Position numbers and translations under genes: made by a program. DNA of 27,837 bases from a virus. The stretch lies in IMG/VR virus record IMGVR_UViG_3300020055_000120, positions 1-27,837 of that record, one strand, 5' to 3'. Of the stretch, positions 1-9,484 are shown piece after piece (position 1 is the stretch's first letter; the number at the start of each line of letters is the position of its first letter). The notes under the pieces were generated by a model that had not been told where the DNA came from, did no database searches, and saw only the letters and a list, made by a program, of their open reading frames with translations.

Positions 1-258
1 CCGATGACGACCCGATGGGTGTTATCGCGAATATCATGGAGCGCGTGCAGTTACACGATGCTGGTGGCTCTTTGATAGTGAAATATGACCCGATGGATGC
101 ATACGACATGCAACGATTAGGAAACGAAGTTGGCGTATCCAGCGCGACTGTTCGCGCGATTGCTATGTCGCTTGGTGATTGGGGCGTCATAGCGAAATCT
201 TTTAACACGACGCCCGATGTCGTTCGCGCTATCAAGAGGTCTTGCGGGGGTGCGTTGA

Positions 259-266
<8 letters not shown>
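1..266 (+). CDS. Partial helix-turn-helix protein, candidate small terminase subunit
   Basis: The reading frame is open to the left edge, so the gene is 5'-truncated; the first visible in-frame ATG at 15 need not be the real start. The visible part holds two consecutive helix-turn-helix-like segments, around MQRLGNEVGVSSATVRAI and WGVIAKSFNTTPDVVRAIK, a pattern suited to DNA recognition. It ends in an ATGGTTGA overlap with the next gene and lies one gene upstream of the large terminase. In tailed viruses the small terminase usually precedes the large subunit and binds the packaging site through such a domain. The small-terminase assignment is inference from position and fold type only; it could equally be a regulator. 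No oligomerisation or portal-binding region can be judged in the truncated piece. Confidence 0.5.
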
Positions 267-2040
<1,774 letters not shown>

Positions 2041-2046
2041 TGGCGT

Positions 2047-3447
2047 GTGTCCTCGCTCTCCCTTGAAGCAATTGAAGAAATTGACTTTGAGGTAGCGAAG
2101 CGCGACTTCAAGTTTTTCTTTGAAGAGATTCTTGGGTTTCAACTTTCATGGCATCACGAGCAATGGTTCAACAACCTTGAATCGCGTAAGCGGTATTGTG
2201 TTAAAGCCGCGCGTGACCACGGTAAGTCAACGCTGTTCCTCGGCTACATGCTTTGGAAAACGGCGTTCAACCCAAAGACAAAAGCCGTGTTGATTTCGCA
2301 CAGTCTGCATCAGTCCATCCACCACATGCGCACACTCAATGATTTGATTGACAGCGTTCCTTTTCTCGCGAAAATGAAGAAACCCGATTCGTGGTCCAAG
2401 ACTTTCTTTGGTTTTAGCAACGGTTCAAACATCAGCGCAAAGTCGGTCGGTGGTGCTATCCGTGGTATCCACCCCGACCTCATTCTTTGCGACGACATTC
2501 TGTGGGGAACGACGGACACCGAACTCGCTCGCGTTGCTTCGTGGTTTTACGAAGTCCTTGTGCCGACGCTTCACCACACCTCCAAACTGATGATTGTCGG
2601 CACACCATTTACACCAACTGACCTTTACACCGAACTTGAATCGCGCGAAGGTTATCTCGTTGAAACCTACCCCGCCATCAACGCGAAAGGCGAAGCGTTG
2701 TGGCCCGAACGATGGGACTTGGAGTCACTTGATGCTCGTCGTAATGACATGCCCGCCATTGCGTTTGCGCGCGAATACCTGTGTGAACCGATGGATGATG
2801 TGAGCAGTCTTTTCCCCTCAACCATTCTCCAAGCCGCGAAAGACACAACACTCAAGTTGATTGAGCGTGAAGTTGGCGACCCCGACGACCAATACTTCAT
2901 CGGTTGGGACCCCGCTATTTCATCCGACCGCGCGGCTGACTACACCGTGATGGTGGTGCTTCGTCGCCCATCCACCAATCCCGAACTGCTTGAGTTGGTT
3001 CACGCGATTCGTAGAAAGAACATGGACTTCCGCACACAAATCACCGAGATTCAACGATTGAATGCAAAGTTCAATCCCGATGTCATTGAACTTGAGGCGA
3101 ACAACTTCCAGCGCGTCTTTGCAACTGAATTGCGCGCGGACACCGACCTTCCCATCAAGACCTTCATTTCCACACGCCAACGCCGTGAGTCGCTTCTCAT
3201 GGGTTTGGTGTTGCGCTTTGAGAAAGAGCAAATCCGTTTGCCGTGGGGTGATGACCGTTCTCGCACGCTCATGTCCGAACTTGAGCGCGAACTGCTGATG
3301 TTCGGTATGAGCAAAAAGGGACGGCTTGACAGCATCGGTCGGCACGACGACTTCGCTATTGCGCTCGCATTAGCGCATTGGGCCACCACGGAGTTCCGCG
3401 AACGCATCGTGGACTTGGATGAAATCATGGAGGGGTTGATAGATTGA
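2047..3447 (+). CDS. terL: Terminase large subunit (packaging ATPase and nuclease)
   Basis: This is the DNA-packaging motor that docks on the portal, pumps DNA by ATP hydrolysis and cuts concatemers. The ATPase domain shows Walker A RDHGKST (K60) and a Walker B hydrophobic run ending in D149-D150 (LILCDD). A GTPF segment near residue 185 fits the coupling motif. The RNase H-like nuclease shows GWDPAISSDRAADYT with D288, an acidic pair in VIELEANN (E348/E350), and a C-terminal GRHDDFAIA with D434/D435. The length of 466 aa is normal. I chose GTG 2047 because the ATG at 2040 opens only a few codons and GGTGAT lies just upstream. All catalytic motifs appear intact. Confidence 0.97.
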   Translation: MSSLSLEAIEEIDFEVAKRDFKFFFEEILGFQLSWHHEQWFNNLESRKRYCVKAARDHGKSTLFLGYMLWKTAFNPKTKAVLISHSLHQSIHHMRTLNDLIDSVPFLAKMKKPDSWSKTFFGFSNGSNISAKSVGGAIRGIHPDLILCDDILWGTTDTELARVASWFYEVLVPTLHHTSKLMIVGTPFTPTDLYTELESREGYLVETYPAINAKGEALWPERWDLESLDARRNDMPAIAFAREYLCEPMDDVSSLFPSTILQAAKDTTLKLIEREVGDPDDQYFIGWDPAISSDRAADYTVMVVLRRPSTNPELLELVHAIRRKNMDFRTQITEIQRLNAKFNPDVIELEANNFQRVFATELRADTDLPIKTFISTRQRRESLLMGLVLRFEKEQIRLPWGDDRSRTLMSELERELLMFGMSKKGRLDSIGRHDDFAIALALAHWATTEFRERIVDLDEIMEGLID

Positions 3448-3477
3448 TTTATCCTTTCAGCGAATGGGGTTTTTGAG

Positions 3478-3660
3478 ATGAGTTGCGAATGTGATTTGTG
3501 TGTAGGGACCGATGCCGCGTTTGGCTACCTTGAGAAGAAACTGTGTCCCGAAGGCAAAGCCGCCGCAAAAAAGAAGTTCAAAGTGTATCCAAGCGCGTAT
3601 GCGAATGGATGGGCTGTTCAATACTGTCGTGGCAAGTTTAGGGGGAAGAAAAAGAAATGA
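3478..3660 (+). CDS. Small basic Cys-containing protein with PSAYAN motif
   Basis: A 60-aa protein with an N-terminal cysteine cluster (CECDLC) and a lysine-rich body containing KKFKVYPSAYANGWAVQYC and a Lys-rich tail. I recall the PSAYAN pattern from small proteins of many marine tailed viruses, where it is annotated as a domain of unknown function. The high positive charge suggests nucleic-acid or capsid binding, but no function is established here. Translation is coupled to the next gene through an ATGA overlap. It lies 30 nt after the large terminase and is the first of a run of basic small proteins. Confidence 0.8.
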   Translation: MSCECDLCVGTDAAFGYLEKKLCPEGKAAAKKKFKVYPSAYANGWAVQYCRGKFRGKKKK

Positions 3661-4136
3661 CGGTTGAGAAGAACTTGAACCGTTGGTTCAAGGAGAAGTG
3701 GGTGGATGTTTCGCGCACAGGTAAGGATGGTAAGCATCCTCCGTGTGGCCGAAGCAAAGCCAACACTTCCAGCAAGGGTTACCCGAAGTGTCGCCCATCC
3801 GTCAAGGTTTCAAGTAAGACCCCCAAGACCAGCGGCTCTATGTCAGCAGGTCAAAAGCGCGCGGCTACCAAACGCAAGCGTAGCAAAAAGCAGGGTGTAG
3901 GCGGAAAGCCCACTATCGTTAAAGCGATGGACAATGCGTGGGTGTTCATGAAGGGGCGCAACGACCGTGGCGACTATCCACCATGCCCTACACCGAGCAA
4001 AGACCCGTATCAAGACCCGTATCAAGCGCAATACGCCGCGAAGAGGCAAATGGAATACGCGCGACAAAGAGGTGAGCAACTTTTCCTTACAACATACCCA
4101 TGCGTATGCGGGTATCATCATTTGACGAGGGGTTGA
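3657..4136 (+). CDS. Basic protein with PCGRS / YPKCRPS module and internal AW motif
   Basis: A 159-aa protein. The N-terminal ~80 residues (LNRWFKEKWVDVSR, then PPCGRSKA, YPKCRPS, KTPKTSG, KRAATKRKRSKKQ) match a small basic virus module that I remember as a domain of unknown function (DUF5872-like, not verified). It contains two Cys and many Lys/Arg, so nucleic-acid binding is plausible. At residues 88-100 it carries VKAMDNAWVFMKG, a variant of the Trp motif found in other proteins of this window. The C-terminus contains a short tandem repeat (DPYQDPYQ), a CVC pair and histidines. It overlaps the previous gene by ATGA and is followed after 1 nt by the next gene. Function unknown. Confidence 0.82.
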   Translation: MTVEKNLNRWFKEKWVDVSRTGKDGKHPPCGRSKANTSSKGYPKCRPSVKVSSKTPKTSGSMSAGQKRAATKRKRSKKQGVGGKPTIVKAMDNAWVFMKGRNDRGDYPPCPTPSKDPYQDPYQAQYAAKRQMEYARQRGEQLFLTTYPCVCGYHHLTRG

Positions 4137-4137
4137 C

Positions 4138-5013
4138 ATGACAGAATACGAATACATTATGCACGAGCCAATCACCGCCGAAGAGTTGGCGGTAGTGAAT
4201 GACAATTGGTGGATTTTTCTTAAAGGAAACGCTAACTCACGGGGAGAACCCGAAATGGGGGGTTTTAAGGGCGTTCCCGATACGGGTGGAACATTACACC
4301 CCGCATTGAGTCATTTTGGCGCATTTTCACACCCTGTTTCGGAAAACAGAACAGACAAAGCACACATCAAGTGGGACCCATACATGAGTGGTATGGACCC
4401 CAAACTGCAACAACAAGTCTATGACAAACAAAACTCGCGTGCTGTTTTTGGTCGCGCGCCTCGTCCCGATGCGGGGGAGGTGATGGGTTTAGAGCAAGGT
4501 TTCAACAATCCAACCCTTTCAAGAGGACAGAAAATGCGAGCAAATCTTGCGAACAAATTGGCTCAAACACCTCAAAGAGATGCCTTTAAGTTACTTCCCG
4601 AATATGACCCAAACAGTTTGATGGTGCGACCGGAGTTTGACCCTGTTATACAACAGCAAAAACAGCAAGGCTATCCTATCAACACAAGTGAACCCATGCC
4701 TCACGCTTGGAGTGAACTGCTCAAAGAAAGTAAGCGCGACCCGCGCCTTGAGCGCGCGGGTGTGGAAGGCTACAACAAGCCCAAGCGCACCCCTAACCAT
4801 CCCAAGAAGTCCCACATCGTGGTGGCTCGGTCGGGTGGAAAGACCAAGACGATTCGCTTTGGTGAACAGGGTGCGAGCGTTGCTGGTAAACCAAAGGCTG
4901 GTGAATCCGCGCGGATGAAAGCAAAGCGTAAGTCATTCAAGTCGCGACACCGAAAGAACATAGCGCGTGGTCCGATGAGTGCCGCATATTGGGCGGATAA
5001 GGAGAAGTGGTGA
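4138..5013 (+). CDS. 291-aa protein with two AW-type motifs and a basic C-terminal module
   Basis: This protein has two variants of the recurrent Trp motif: VVNDNWWIFLKG (residues 19-30) and EPMPHAWSELLKES (185-198). The middle is Gln/Asn/Pro-rich. The last ~75 residues are strongly basic and look conserved (HIVVARSGGKTKTIRFGEQG, KRKSFKSRHRKN, MSAAYWADKEKW). I have seen this C-terminal pattern in many marine virus proteins of unknown function (DUF6321-like by memory, unverified). The start ATG follows the previous stop by 1 nt. The protein lies between the terminase and the portal. A virion DNA-binding or scaffold-associated role is possible, but no enzymatic residues are recognisable. Confidence 0.82.
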   Translation: MTEYEYIMHEPITAEELAVVNDNWWIFLKGNANSRGEPEMGGFKGVPDTGGTLHPALSHFGAFSHPVSENRTDKAHIKWDPYMSGMDPKLQQQVYDKQNSRAVFGRAPRPDAGEVMGLEQGFNNPTLSRGQKMRANLANKLAQTPQRDAFKLLPEYDPNSLMVRPEFDPVIQQQKQQGYPINTSEPMPHAWSELLKESKRDPRLERAGVEGYNKPKRTPNHPKKSHIVVARSGGKTKTIRFGEQGASVAGKPKAGESARMKAKRKSFKSRHRKNIARGPMSAAYWADKEKW

Positions 5014-5180
5014 TGCCTCGCAAACATTACGATGTTTTCAAGCACAGGGTGCGGACGAAGTTGCCGAAGCGCATTCGTTATGCAACGGTGTGTCGTAGGT
5101 GTAAAAAAGCGACAACCCAATCCGATAGGTGCTTAACATGTCAAATTGATTTCGCAACATGGTGGGGGCGAGCGTATTGA
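5013..5180 (+). CDS. Small zinc-ribbon protein (55 aa)
   Basis: A short gene that fills the gap between its neighbours. ATG 5013 overlaps the upstream TGA by one base (TGATG), preceded by AAGGAGAAG as a strong ribosome binding site. The protein is basic at the N-terminus and contains C27-x2-C30 and C40-x2-C43 (VCRRCKK and RCLTCQ), the four-cysteine pattern of a zinc ribbon. It ends in TWWGRAY. Small zinc ribbons bind nucleic acid or stabilise protein contacts; the role here is unknown. Its 3' end overlaps the next gene if that gene starts at 5159. Confidence 0.8.
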   Translation: MPRKHYDVFKHRVRTKLPKRIRYATVCRRCKKATTQSDRCLTCQIDFATWWGRAY

Positions 5181-6568
5181 TTGATTTGTCGGACTCCAAT
5201 TTGTTCAGCGACAATCCGTTGTTGAAGAATGTCATTGAGGGTCCGACATTTGGTGATGCACCCATGCCTGTGTCTCAAGGGCAGGGTGAAGCCAACGCAA
5301 ACCCTACACCTCCGCGCCCTAACGAAGTAGAGGAAGAAGAAAAAAAGAAAGAGATGGCGCGGGAAGTTGCTCAACAACTCAAGCGTTCTCTTCCCGACGG
5401 CGGATGGTTTCAGTCCATGTTTGGTCGCGGTGCTGGGGATTTGGTGAAAGACCTCCGCATGGCGCGGCGCGAAAACAAAGACATGCGTGAAGCCATTGAC
5501 CATGCGATTGATGCTATACGCATTGCAAAAAAACAGGAAGTAGAGGCTACACTTCAATCAATTGATTGGATTGCAAAGCACGAATCTACTGTTCGGAACT
5601 TAGGGGTAAGCGAACGCGATTTAATCGCACTTCGCAAACACGGTCAAACGCGCGAATACGCACTTCGTCGCGCCTGTGTGCAATGGGAAAAAGCCAACGA
5701 CACCATCAGCAAGTTGCTCTTAATTGATGGTGACTTTAACGAAGAGCAACGGCAGATGTGGGTTGACGCGCAACAACTGAAAAAGAATGCAAAAAAGGAG
5801 TGGCGAAACAGTCTGCATTCGGTTGACAATATCAAAAAGACCGATGCGATTTTTTTGACAAAAGCCGCGACGGTGCTTGAAGAACGCGGACCATTACCTG
5901 CGAGTGAAGTTTTTGTGAGCATGGAAAACACCAAGCATCTTTCAATACCGCAACTGAGCGCACTTTTCAAAATGCATGGTGTGGAATACGATATTGAAAA
6001 GGTCGGCGCAGGGTGGGGTATTGTTCGTGACAACACCGTGATTTTCAAGGATGTGTGGGCGTATGCCGCTGGCTTCCTTGACGCTGATGGCTACATCACC
6101 ATCACCAAACGACTTGAGCCGCGCGCTGGTTTTATCGCAACAGGCGAGCGAGGGAAGTTGCATTGCGAACAATTGCACAAAGCCCTCGGCTGTGGTGTGT
6201 TACAAACCGATTTGAAAATCCATAAGAACAGCCGACGCACTCAACACCGTCTTCAATTTTATAGCGAAGACGACCTGCGCAAACTGATGAAAGGTATCCG
6301 ACCACACCTCCGCATGAAGAAGGGGCAAGCGGGTGCTGTGCTTGAATTGCTTGATTTGCGCGGTCGGAAAACTGACATTATCAAATCGCGTCGCGATGAA
6401 TTGTATCGCATCGTCAAATGGTTGAATTGGAAGGATGTTCCGGACAAGCGAGAAGAATTGCTTAAGGAGTGGAACATTGATGAGGCGGGAGTGCGTGCGA
6501 TGTTCAGTCGGGATGGTGAAACCCTTCGTCTCCTTGACGACGCTGACCGACTTGTGGAGATGATGTGA
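5159..6568 (+). CDS. Coiled-coil / winged-helix-like / LAGLIDADG-domain protein
   Basis: A 469-aa protein immediately upstream of the portal. Residues ~50-220 are helical and charged, including a probable coiled coil (ARRENKDMREAIDHAIDAI). Residues ~225-290 look like a winged helix (TKAATVLEERGPLPASEVF, LSIPQLSALFKMHGV). Residues ~300-415 begin with YAAGFLDADGYITI, the signature of a LAGLIDADG domain (GFLDADG at 305-311). Only one LAGLIDADG motif is visible, so activity would need a homodimer or the fold serves only for DNA binding. No intein splice residues or split host gene are seen. The start is uncertain: ATG 5159 overlaps the previous gene by 22 nt, while TTG 5177 has a GGGGG tract 10 nt upstream and overlaps its stop by TTGA. 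Confidence 0.85.
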   Translation: MVGASVLIDLSDSNLFSDNPLLKNVIEGPTFGDAPMPVSQGQGEANANPTPPRPNEVEEEEKKKEMAREVAQQLKRSLPDGGWFQSMFGRGAGDLVKDLRMARRENKDMREAIDHAIDAIRIAKKQEVEATLQSIDWIAKHESTVRNLGVSERDLIALRKHGQTREYALRRACVQWEKANDTISKLLLIDGDFNEEQRQMWVDAQQLKKNAKKEWRNSLHSVDNIKKTDAIFLTKAATVLEERGPLPASEVFVSMENTKHLSIPQLSALFKMHGVEYDIEKVGAGWGIVRDNTVIFKDVWAYAAGFLDADGYITITKRLEPRAGFIATGERGKLHCEQLHKALGCGVLQTDLKIHKNSRRTQHRLQFYSEDDLRKLMKGIRPHLRMKKGQAGAVLELLDLRGRKTDIIKSRRDELYRIVKWLNWKDVPDKREELLKEWNIDEAGVRAMFSRDGETLRLLDDADRLVEMM

Positions 6569-8406
6569 TGGCCGAAGAACAAGGCTTAGTTGGCCGTTTT
6601 TTATCGTCGCTAACGCGACCTTTCAATCGCCGAACGACTCCGGAACCGCAAATGCCGCTTTGGAAAACGGGCATCCAAGAACCTGTTCTCGTTCAAGGTG
6701 TATCCATCCCCGCGCTTTACGCTACCGTTCAAGAATCCATTATTCTTCGCACAACCATCAACACGCTATGTCAAGAGATTTTTCGTCGCGGCTATTATTG
6801 GGAGAAGAAGTTTCACAAGAAATGCACCAACTGCGAAGAAGAATATCAGCACGATACGGTGAGCCAATGTCGCATTTGCGGTCAAGAAGAGTTTGAAAGC
6901 CCCGACGCTGACCAAATCCTTTACCCGCGCTGGTTGATGAAACAACGCAACAGCATGGACCAATCCTTTATTGAAGTGATGAAAGAGATTGAGTGGGATT
7001 TGGACATTGTTGACGACGCGTTCCTTCTGCTCATCAAGGAGTATTTCATTGACCCCAAGAGTGGTGAAATTGAGTTCTTCCGCATCAAAGAGTTGGTGCG
7101 CGGTGACCCTACTTTCATGCGCATTGTGGCTGACAAGGCAGGTAAGCGCGGAGGACGATACCTCCTGTGTCCTGTGCATCGCGACAAGACCTATCCTCAC
7201 AACGGCGACCACAAAAAGTGTGAACTGTGTTCACTCCCCTTACAGGATGTCCACTACATCAACACCGCTGGTAGTGGAAAGACGCAATACTACATTGATG
7301 GTGAAGTGTTGCACCTCTCCAAGTTCAATCCATCAAAACTCTACGGTCGTTCACCTGTCGCCAGCATGTGGAGACAGGCGCAATCACTCACCGCGATGGA
7401 CAATTACATCTACCTCGCATATCAAAAGCGTCGCATTCCTCGTGGTGTTCTTGCTATCACCACCGACAACATTCAGTCAACTGCATCGTTTTGGAAAGGC
7501 GCAGAAGAAAAAATGGAGCGCGACCCTCACTACATCCCGAAGGTTGGTGTTGAGTCGGCCACAGGACGCGGTAAAGTTGAGTTTGTCCGCTTTATGGATA
7601 GCCTTGATGAGATGCAATACGCACAAGTTCGCGACGAAATCCGCATGCGTATCGCCGCTTTCTACGGCGTATCCAATGTGTTTATGATGGACGCGGGTAA
7701 ATCGGGCGGACTCAACAACGAAGGTATGCAAATCCTCGTGACCAATCGTGCGGTTGAATCGGGTCAAAAGTTGTATTCGCGTGAATTGTTCCCACGATTG
7801 CTTGAGCAAATGGGTGTTCATGATTGGTCGCTTACGCTTTATCCGAACGAAGAAGAAGATGAAATCACGCGTCTTCGTCGCGACGAGCAAGAAGTTAACA
7901 TCGCACAGCGCATGCAAGCACTTGGATTCCAGCCGGAATTGACTGAGGATGCTGGACGCGATATACGCTTCGTCTACAAGAAACCCGACCCACAAGAAGC
8001 CGCCATGCAACAGCAGGGTGGCGCGATGGGCGGTATGCCTCCGGGTGGCGGTATGCCTCCGGGTGGCGGTATGCCTCCACCTATGCCGCCGGGGGGCGGC
8101 ATACCTCCACAGGGTGGGGGTCCGATGATGCCTCCGGGGGCAGGGCTTCCCCCCGGAGGCGGAGGGCCTCCACCTCAAGGCGGCGGTCAAATCATGATGA
8201 TGGAGAAAGCCATCGGCCTCGGTGAAAGCACAGGTCAACGCGACCGCGGTCCTGCACCTATCAGTTCCGAAACTCATCAATCCGGCGCACCTTCCACCAA
8301 GAAAAATCAACGCGGTGCGAAAAAATCACCTATTGAAGAGGCTCTTGATAGCGTTCAAGCCGCGAAAGACCCAACTTCAAAACAGAAAGAAAGCGGTTTC
8401 CAATAG
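6568..8406 (+). CDS. Portal protein with two zinc-site-like clusters
   Basis: The portal dodecamer sits at one capsid vertex and is the DNA channel and terminase dock. Position downstream of terminase, size (612 aa) and portal-like segments (LSKFNPSKLYGRSPVASMW, then TAMDNYIYLAYQKRRIPRG, and GGLNNEGMQILVTNRAVESG) support the call. Unusual are two Cys/His clusters, C86-x2-C89 with C101-x2-C104 and C201-x2-H204 with C218-x2-C221, each suited to one zinc ion. From about residue 478 the protein has a Met/Pro/Gly-rich repeat tail, then a Lys-rich end. ATG 6568 overlaps the previous TGA (TGATG) and follows GGAGATGAT; the upstream in-frame GTG 6565 is less likely. Confidence 0.9.
   Translation: MAEEQGLVGRFLSSLTRPFNRRTTPEPQMPLWKTGIQEPVLVQGVSIPALYATVQESIILRTTINTLCQEIFRRGYYWEKKFHKKCTNCEEEYQHDTVSQCRICGQEEFESPDADQILYPRWLMKQRNSMDQSFIEVMKEIEWDLDIVDDAFLLLIKEYFIDPKSGEIEFFRIKELVRGDPTFMRIVADKAGKRGGRYLLCPVHRDKTYPHNGDHKKCELCSLPLQDVHYINTAGSGKTQYYIDGEVLHLSKFNPSKLYGRSPVASMWRQAQSLTAMDNYIYLAYQKRRIPRGVLAITTDNIQSTASFWKGAEEKMERDPHYIPKVGVESATGRGKVEFVRFMDSLDEMQYAQVRDEIRMRIAAFYGVSNVFMMDAGKSGGLNNEGMQILVTNRAVESGQKLYSRELFPRLLEQMGVHDWSLTLYPNEEEDEITRLRRDEQEVNIAQRMQALGFQPELTEDAGRDIRFVYKKPDPQEAAMQQQGGAMGGMPPGGGMPPGGGMPPPMPPGGGIPPQGGGPMMPPGAGLPPGGGGPPPQGGGQIMMMEKAIGLGESTGQRDRGPAPISSETHQSGAPSTKKNQRGAKKSPIEEALDSVQAAKDPTSKQKESGFQ
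8033..8187 (+). repeat. Pro-Gly-Met coding repeat in portal tail
   Basis: GC-rich direct repeats with a unit close to GGTATGCCTCCGGGTGGC occur three times in a row and then degenerate. They encode MPPGGG, IPPQGGG, LPPGGGG and similar units. The region is probably disordered in the protein. Confidence 0.9.
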
Positions 8407-8412
8407 GTTAAA

Positions 8413-8440
8413 GTGGTGAAGCGTCCTCGTCGGACGCATG
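8413..8440 (+). promoter_or_regulatory. Shine-Dalgarno, hairpin spacer, ATG translation initiation site
   Basis: GTGGTGAAG (8413-8421) resembles the ribosome binding sites used elsewhere in the window but lies about 17 nt from ATG 8438. The intervening bases 8421-8437 form a perfect hairpin: 6-bp stem GCGTCC/GGACGC with loop TCGTC, ending exactly at the ATG. Folding would bring the ribosome binding site to a normal distance, as known for T4 genes 25 and 38. There is no U-tract, so a terminator is unlikely. Confidence 0.6.
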
Positions 8441-8782
8441 AGCCTGTTGCAGAAGATGGACCCGATGGTGCGCAAACTTGAAACTTCGTTGAGTGAGTTT
8501 AAGGTCGCGCTCGCAAACAACGACCTTGTTTCAGCCGAACAATTCCTACGAAGCATTCAACAAACCAGCGATTATCTCGCAGATGATGTAGGTCAAATCT
8601 ACAAGGCACAAACCGGACAGAATGACCGCATTCTCGGTGTCAACGATGTGTATGCTGGCGGTGCGCCTGTCATGCAATTCAACAGCACGCAAGGTGTTAT
8701 CGCGAAATCGGGCGACCGTCCAATGGGTTACATTGGTCCCGACCGAATCGGTAGCCACTTCAAGAAGCAAGGACAGGTGTGA
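8438..8782 (+). CDS. Small head-region protein (114 aa)
   Basis: Family not recognised. The N-terminal half (about residues 5-60) is predicted helical and amphipathic (MVRKLETSLSEFKVALANND), and the C-terminal half is Gly-rich with YIGPDRIGSHFKKQGQV at the end. It lies between the portal and the giant protein, in a group of three short genes with coupled translation. It could be a head-assembly or ejection accessory protein. No catalytic motif is visible. The start at ATG 8438 is the first in frame after a stop at 8417, and initiation probably depends on the hairpin spacer upstream. Confidence 0.8.
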   Translation: MSLLQKMDPMVRKLETSLSEFKVALANNDLVSAEQFLRSIQQTSDYLADDVGQIYKAQTGQNDRILGVNDVYAGGAPVMQFNSTQGVIAKSGDRPMGYIGPDRIGSHFKKQGQV

Positions 8783-9129
8783 GCGTGACCGAAGAGTCCG
8801 ACGCTATGACGCTGATGAAGGCACTCATCAGCAAAATGGAAACGATGGATGCTGAAATCATCGCGATGCGAAAAAGCATGGATAGTCCGCAGTTGTTGCT
8901 CAAGCGCGCTGGGTTTGTCCGAGCCAGCACTCCCGCTAACGAGGATGTTTGGGGTGACCCACTTCGTGGTGACCGAGATGCCGTTATCAGCAAAGCCGCC
9001 GCCGCAATTGACGACGCGGGTATGAGCATGCCCGTTTCAAACGAAGAATGGCACGAAATGTCATGGGAAGAAATCCACAAAATGGCTGACACAGCCGCGC
9101 TGGTAGAAGGAAGGAGGATTGACCAATGA
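8779..9129 (+). CDS. Small protein with C-terminal MSWEEIH motif
   Basis: A 116-aa protein. Its first ~35 residues are helical (LMKALISKMETMDAEIIAMRK, possible coiled coil), and its end carries EWHEMSWEEIHKMADTAA. This closely resembles the C-terminus of the protease-scaffold protein in this window (ANMSWDDVHRLAGKAL), suggesting the two bind the same partner, most simply the capsid protein or portal. The middle segment VWGDPLRGDRDAVISKAAAAI is helical. GTG 8779 overlaps the previous stop (GTGTGA); GTG 8785 is an alternative start. A scaffold- or assembly-related role is inference. Confidence 0.8.
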   Translation: MSVTEESDAMTLMKALISKMETMDAEIIAMRKSMDSPQLLLKRAGFVRASTPANEDVWGDPLRGDRDAVISKAAAAIDDAGMSMPVSNEEWHEMSWEEIHKMADTAALVEGRRIDQ

Positions 9130-9473
9130 AACCAATGAAAGTTGAGGCAGGGCAGAACGCGCCCGATGTTGACGAACTTCTCAAAGAAGCAAACGAACTG
9201 ATGGCGAAAGCCGAGGCAAAGTTTGGTTCCGAACAAGGCGATGCTTTTGAGCGCGTTAACGGTGTTGAGAAAGTCAAACCCGGTTACTATCACACCAACC
9301 AACAACTCATCCAAGTTGAGGATGTGAAAAATACCGGCGCGAAAAAGGAAGAAGGTAAGTTGACGACCCATTCCGGTTTTCCAAATGAACTCTACATGCG
9401 CGAAAACAAAGCCGGTGACAAGTCCGACAAGAACCCTCAATCCGCTTATACGGGAGCCACCGATTATTATTGA
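9126..9473 (+). CDS. Small hydrophilic protein (115 aa)
   Basis: Family not recognised. It starts with an ATGA overlap on the previous gene. An acidic helix (residues ~14-34, VDELLKEANELMAKAEAKFG) is followed by a hydrophilic, Lys/Asn-rich region ending YTGATDYY. The position, in the short-gene cluster between portal and giant protein, suggests a head or scaffold-associated role. Its stop codon is part of the ribosome binding site of the next gene (TGAGGTGGTGA). Confidence 0.78.
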   Translation: MKPMKVEAGQNAPDVDELLKEANELMAKAEAKFGSEQGDAFERVNGVEKVKPGYYHTNQQLIQVEDVKNTGAKKEEGKLTTHSGFPNELYMRENKAGDKSDKNPQSAYTGATDYY

Positions 9474-9484
9474 GGTGGTGAAGT

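Noticed and set aside
4008-4031. Tandem 12-bp repeat (GACCCGTATCAA twice) as a regulatory or CRISPR-like repeat
   Set aside because: Only two copies inside a coding region, simply encoding DPYQDPYQ.
5159-6568. Intein or group I intron as the reason for the LAGLIDADG motif
   Set aside because: No Cys/Ser splice junction motifs or split conserved gene are visible; the domain is at the C-terminal half of a protein with its own start and stop.
8421-8437. Rho-independent terminator
   Set aside because: The stem is only 6 bp and is followed directly by the ATG rather than a T-tract; an initiation-site spacer fits better.
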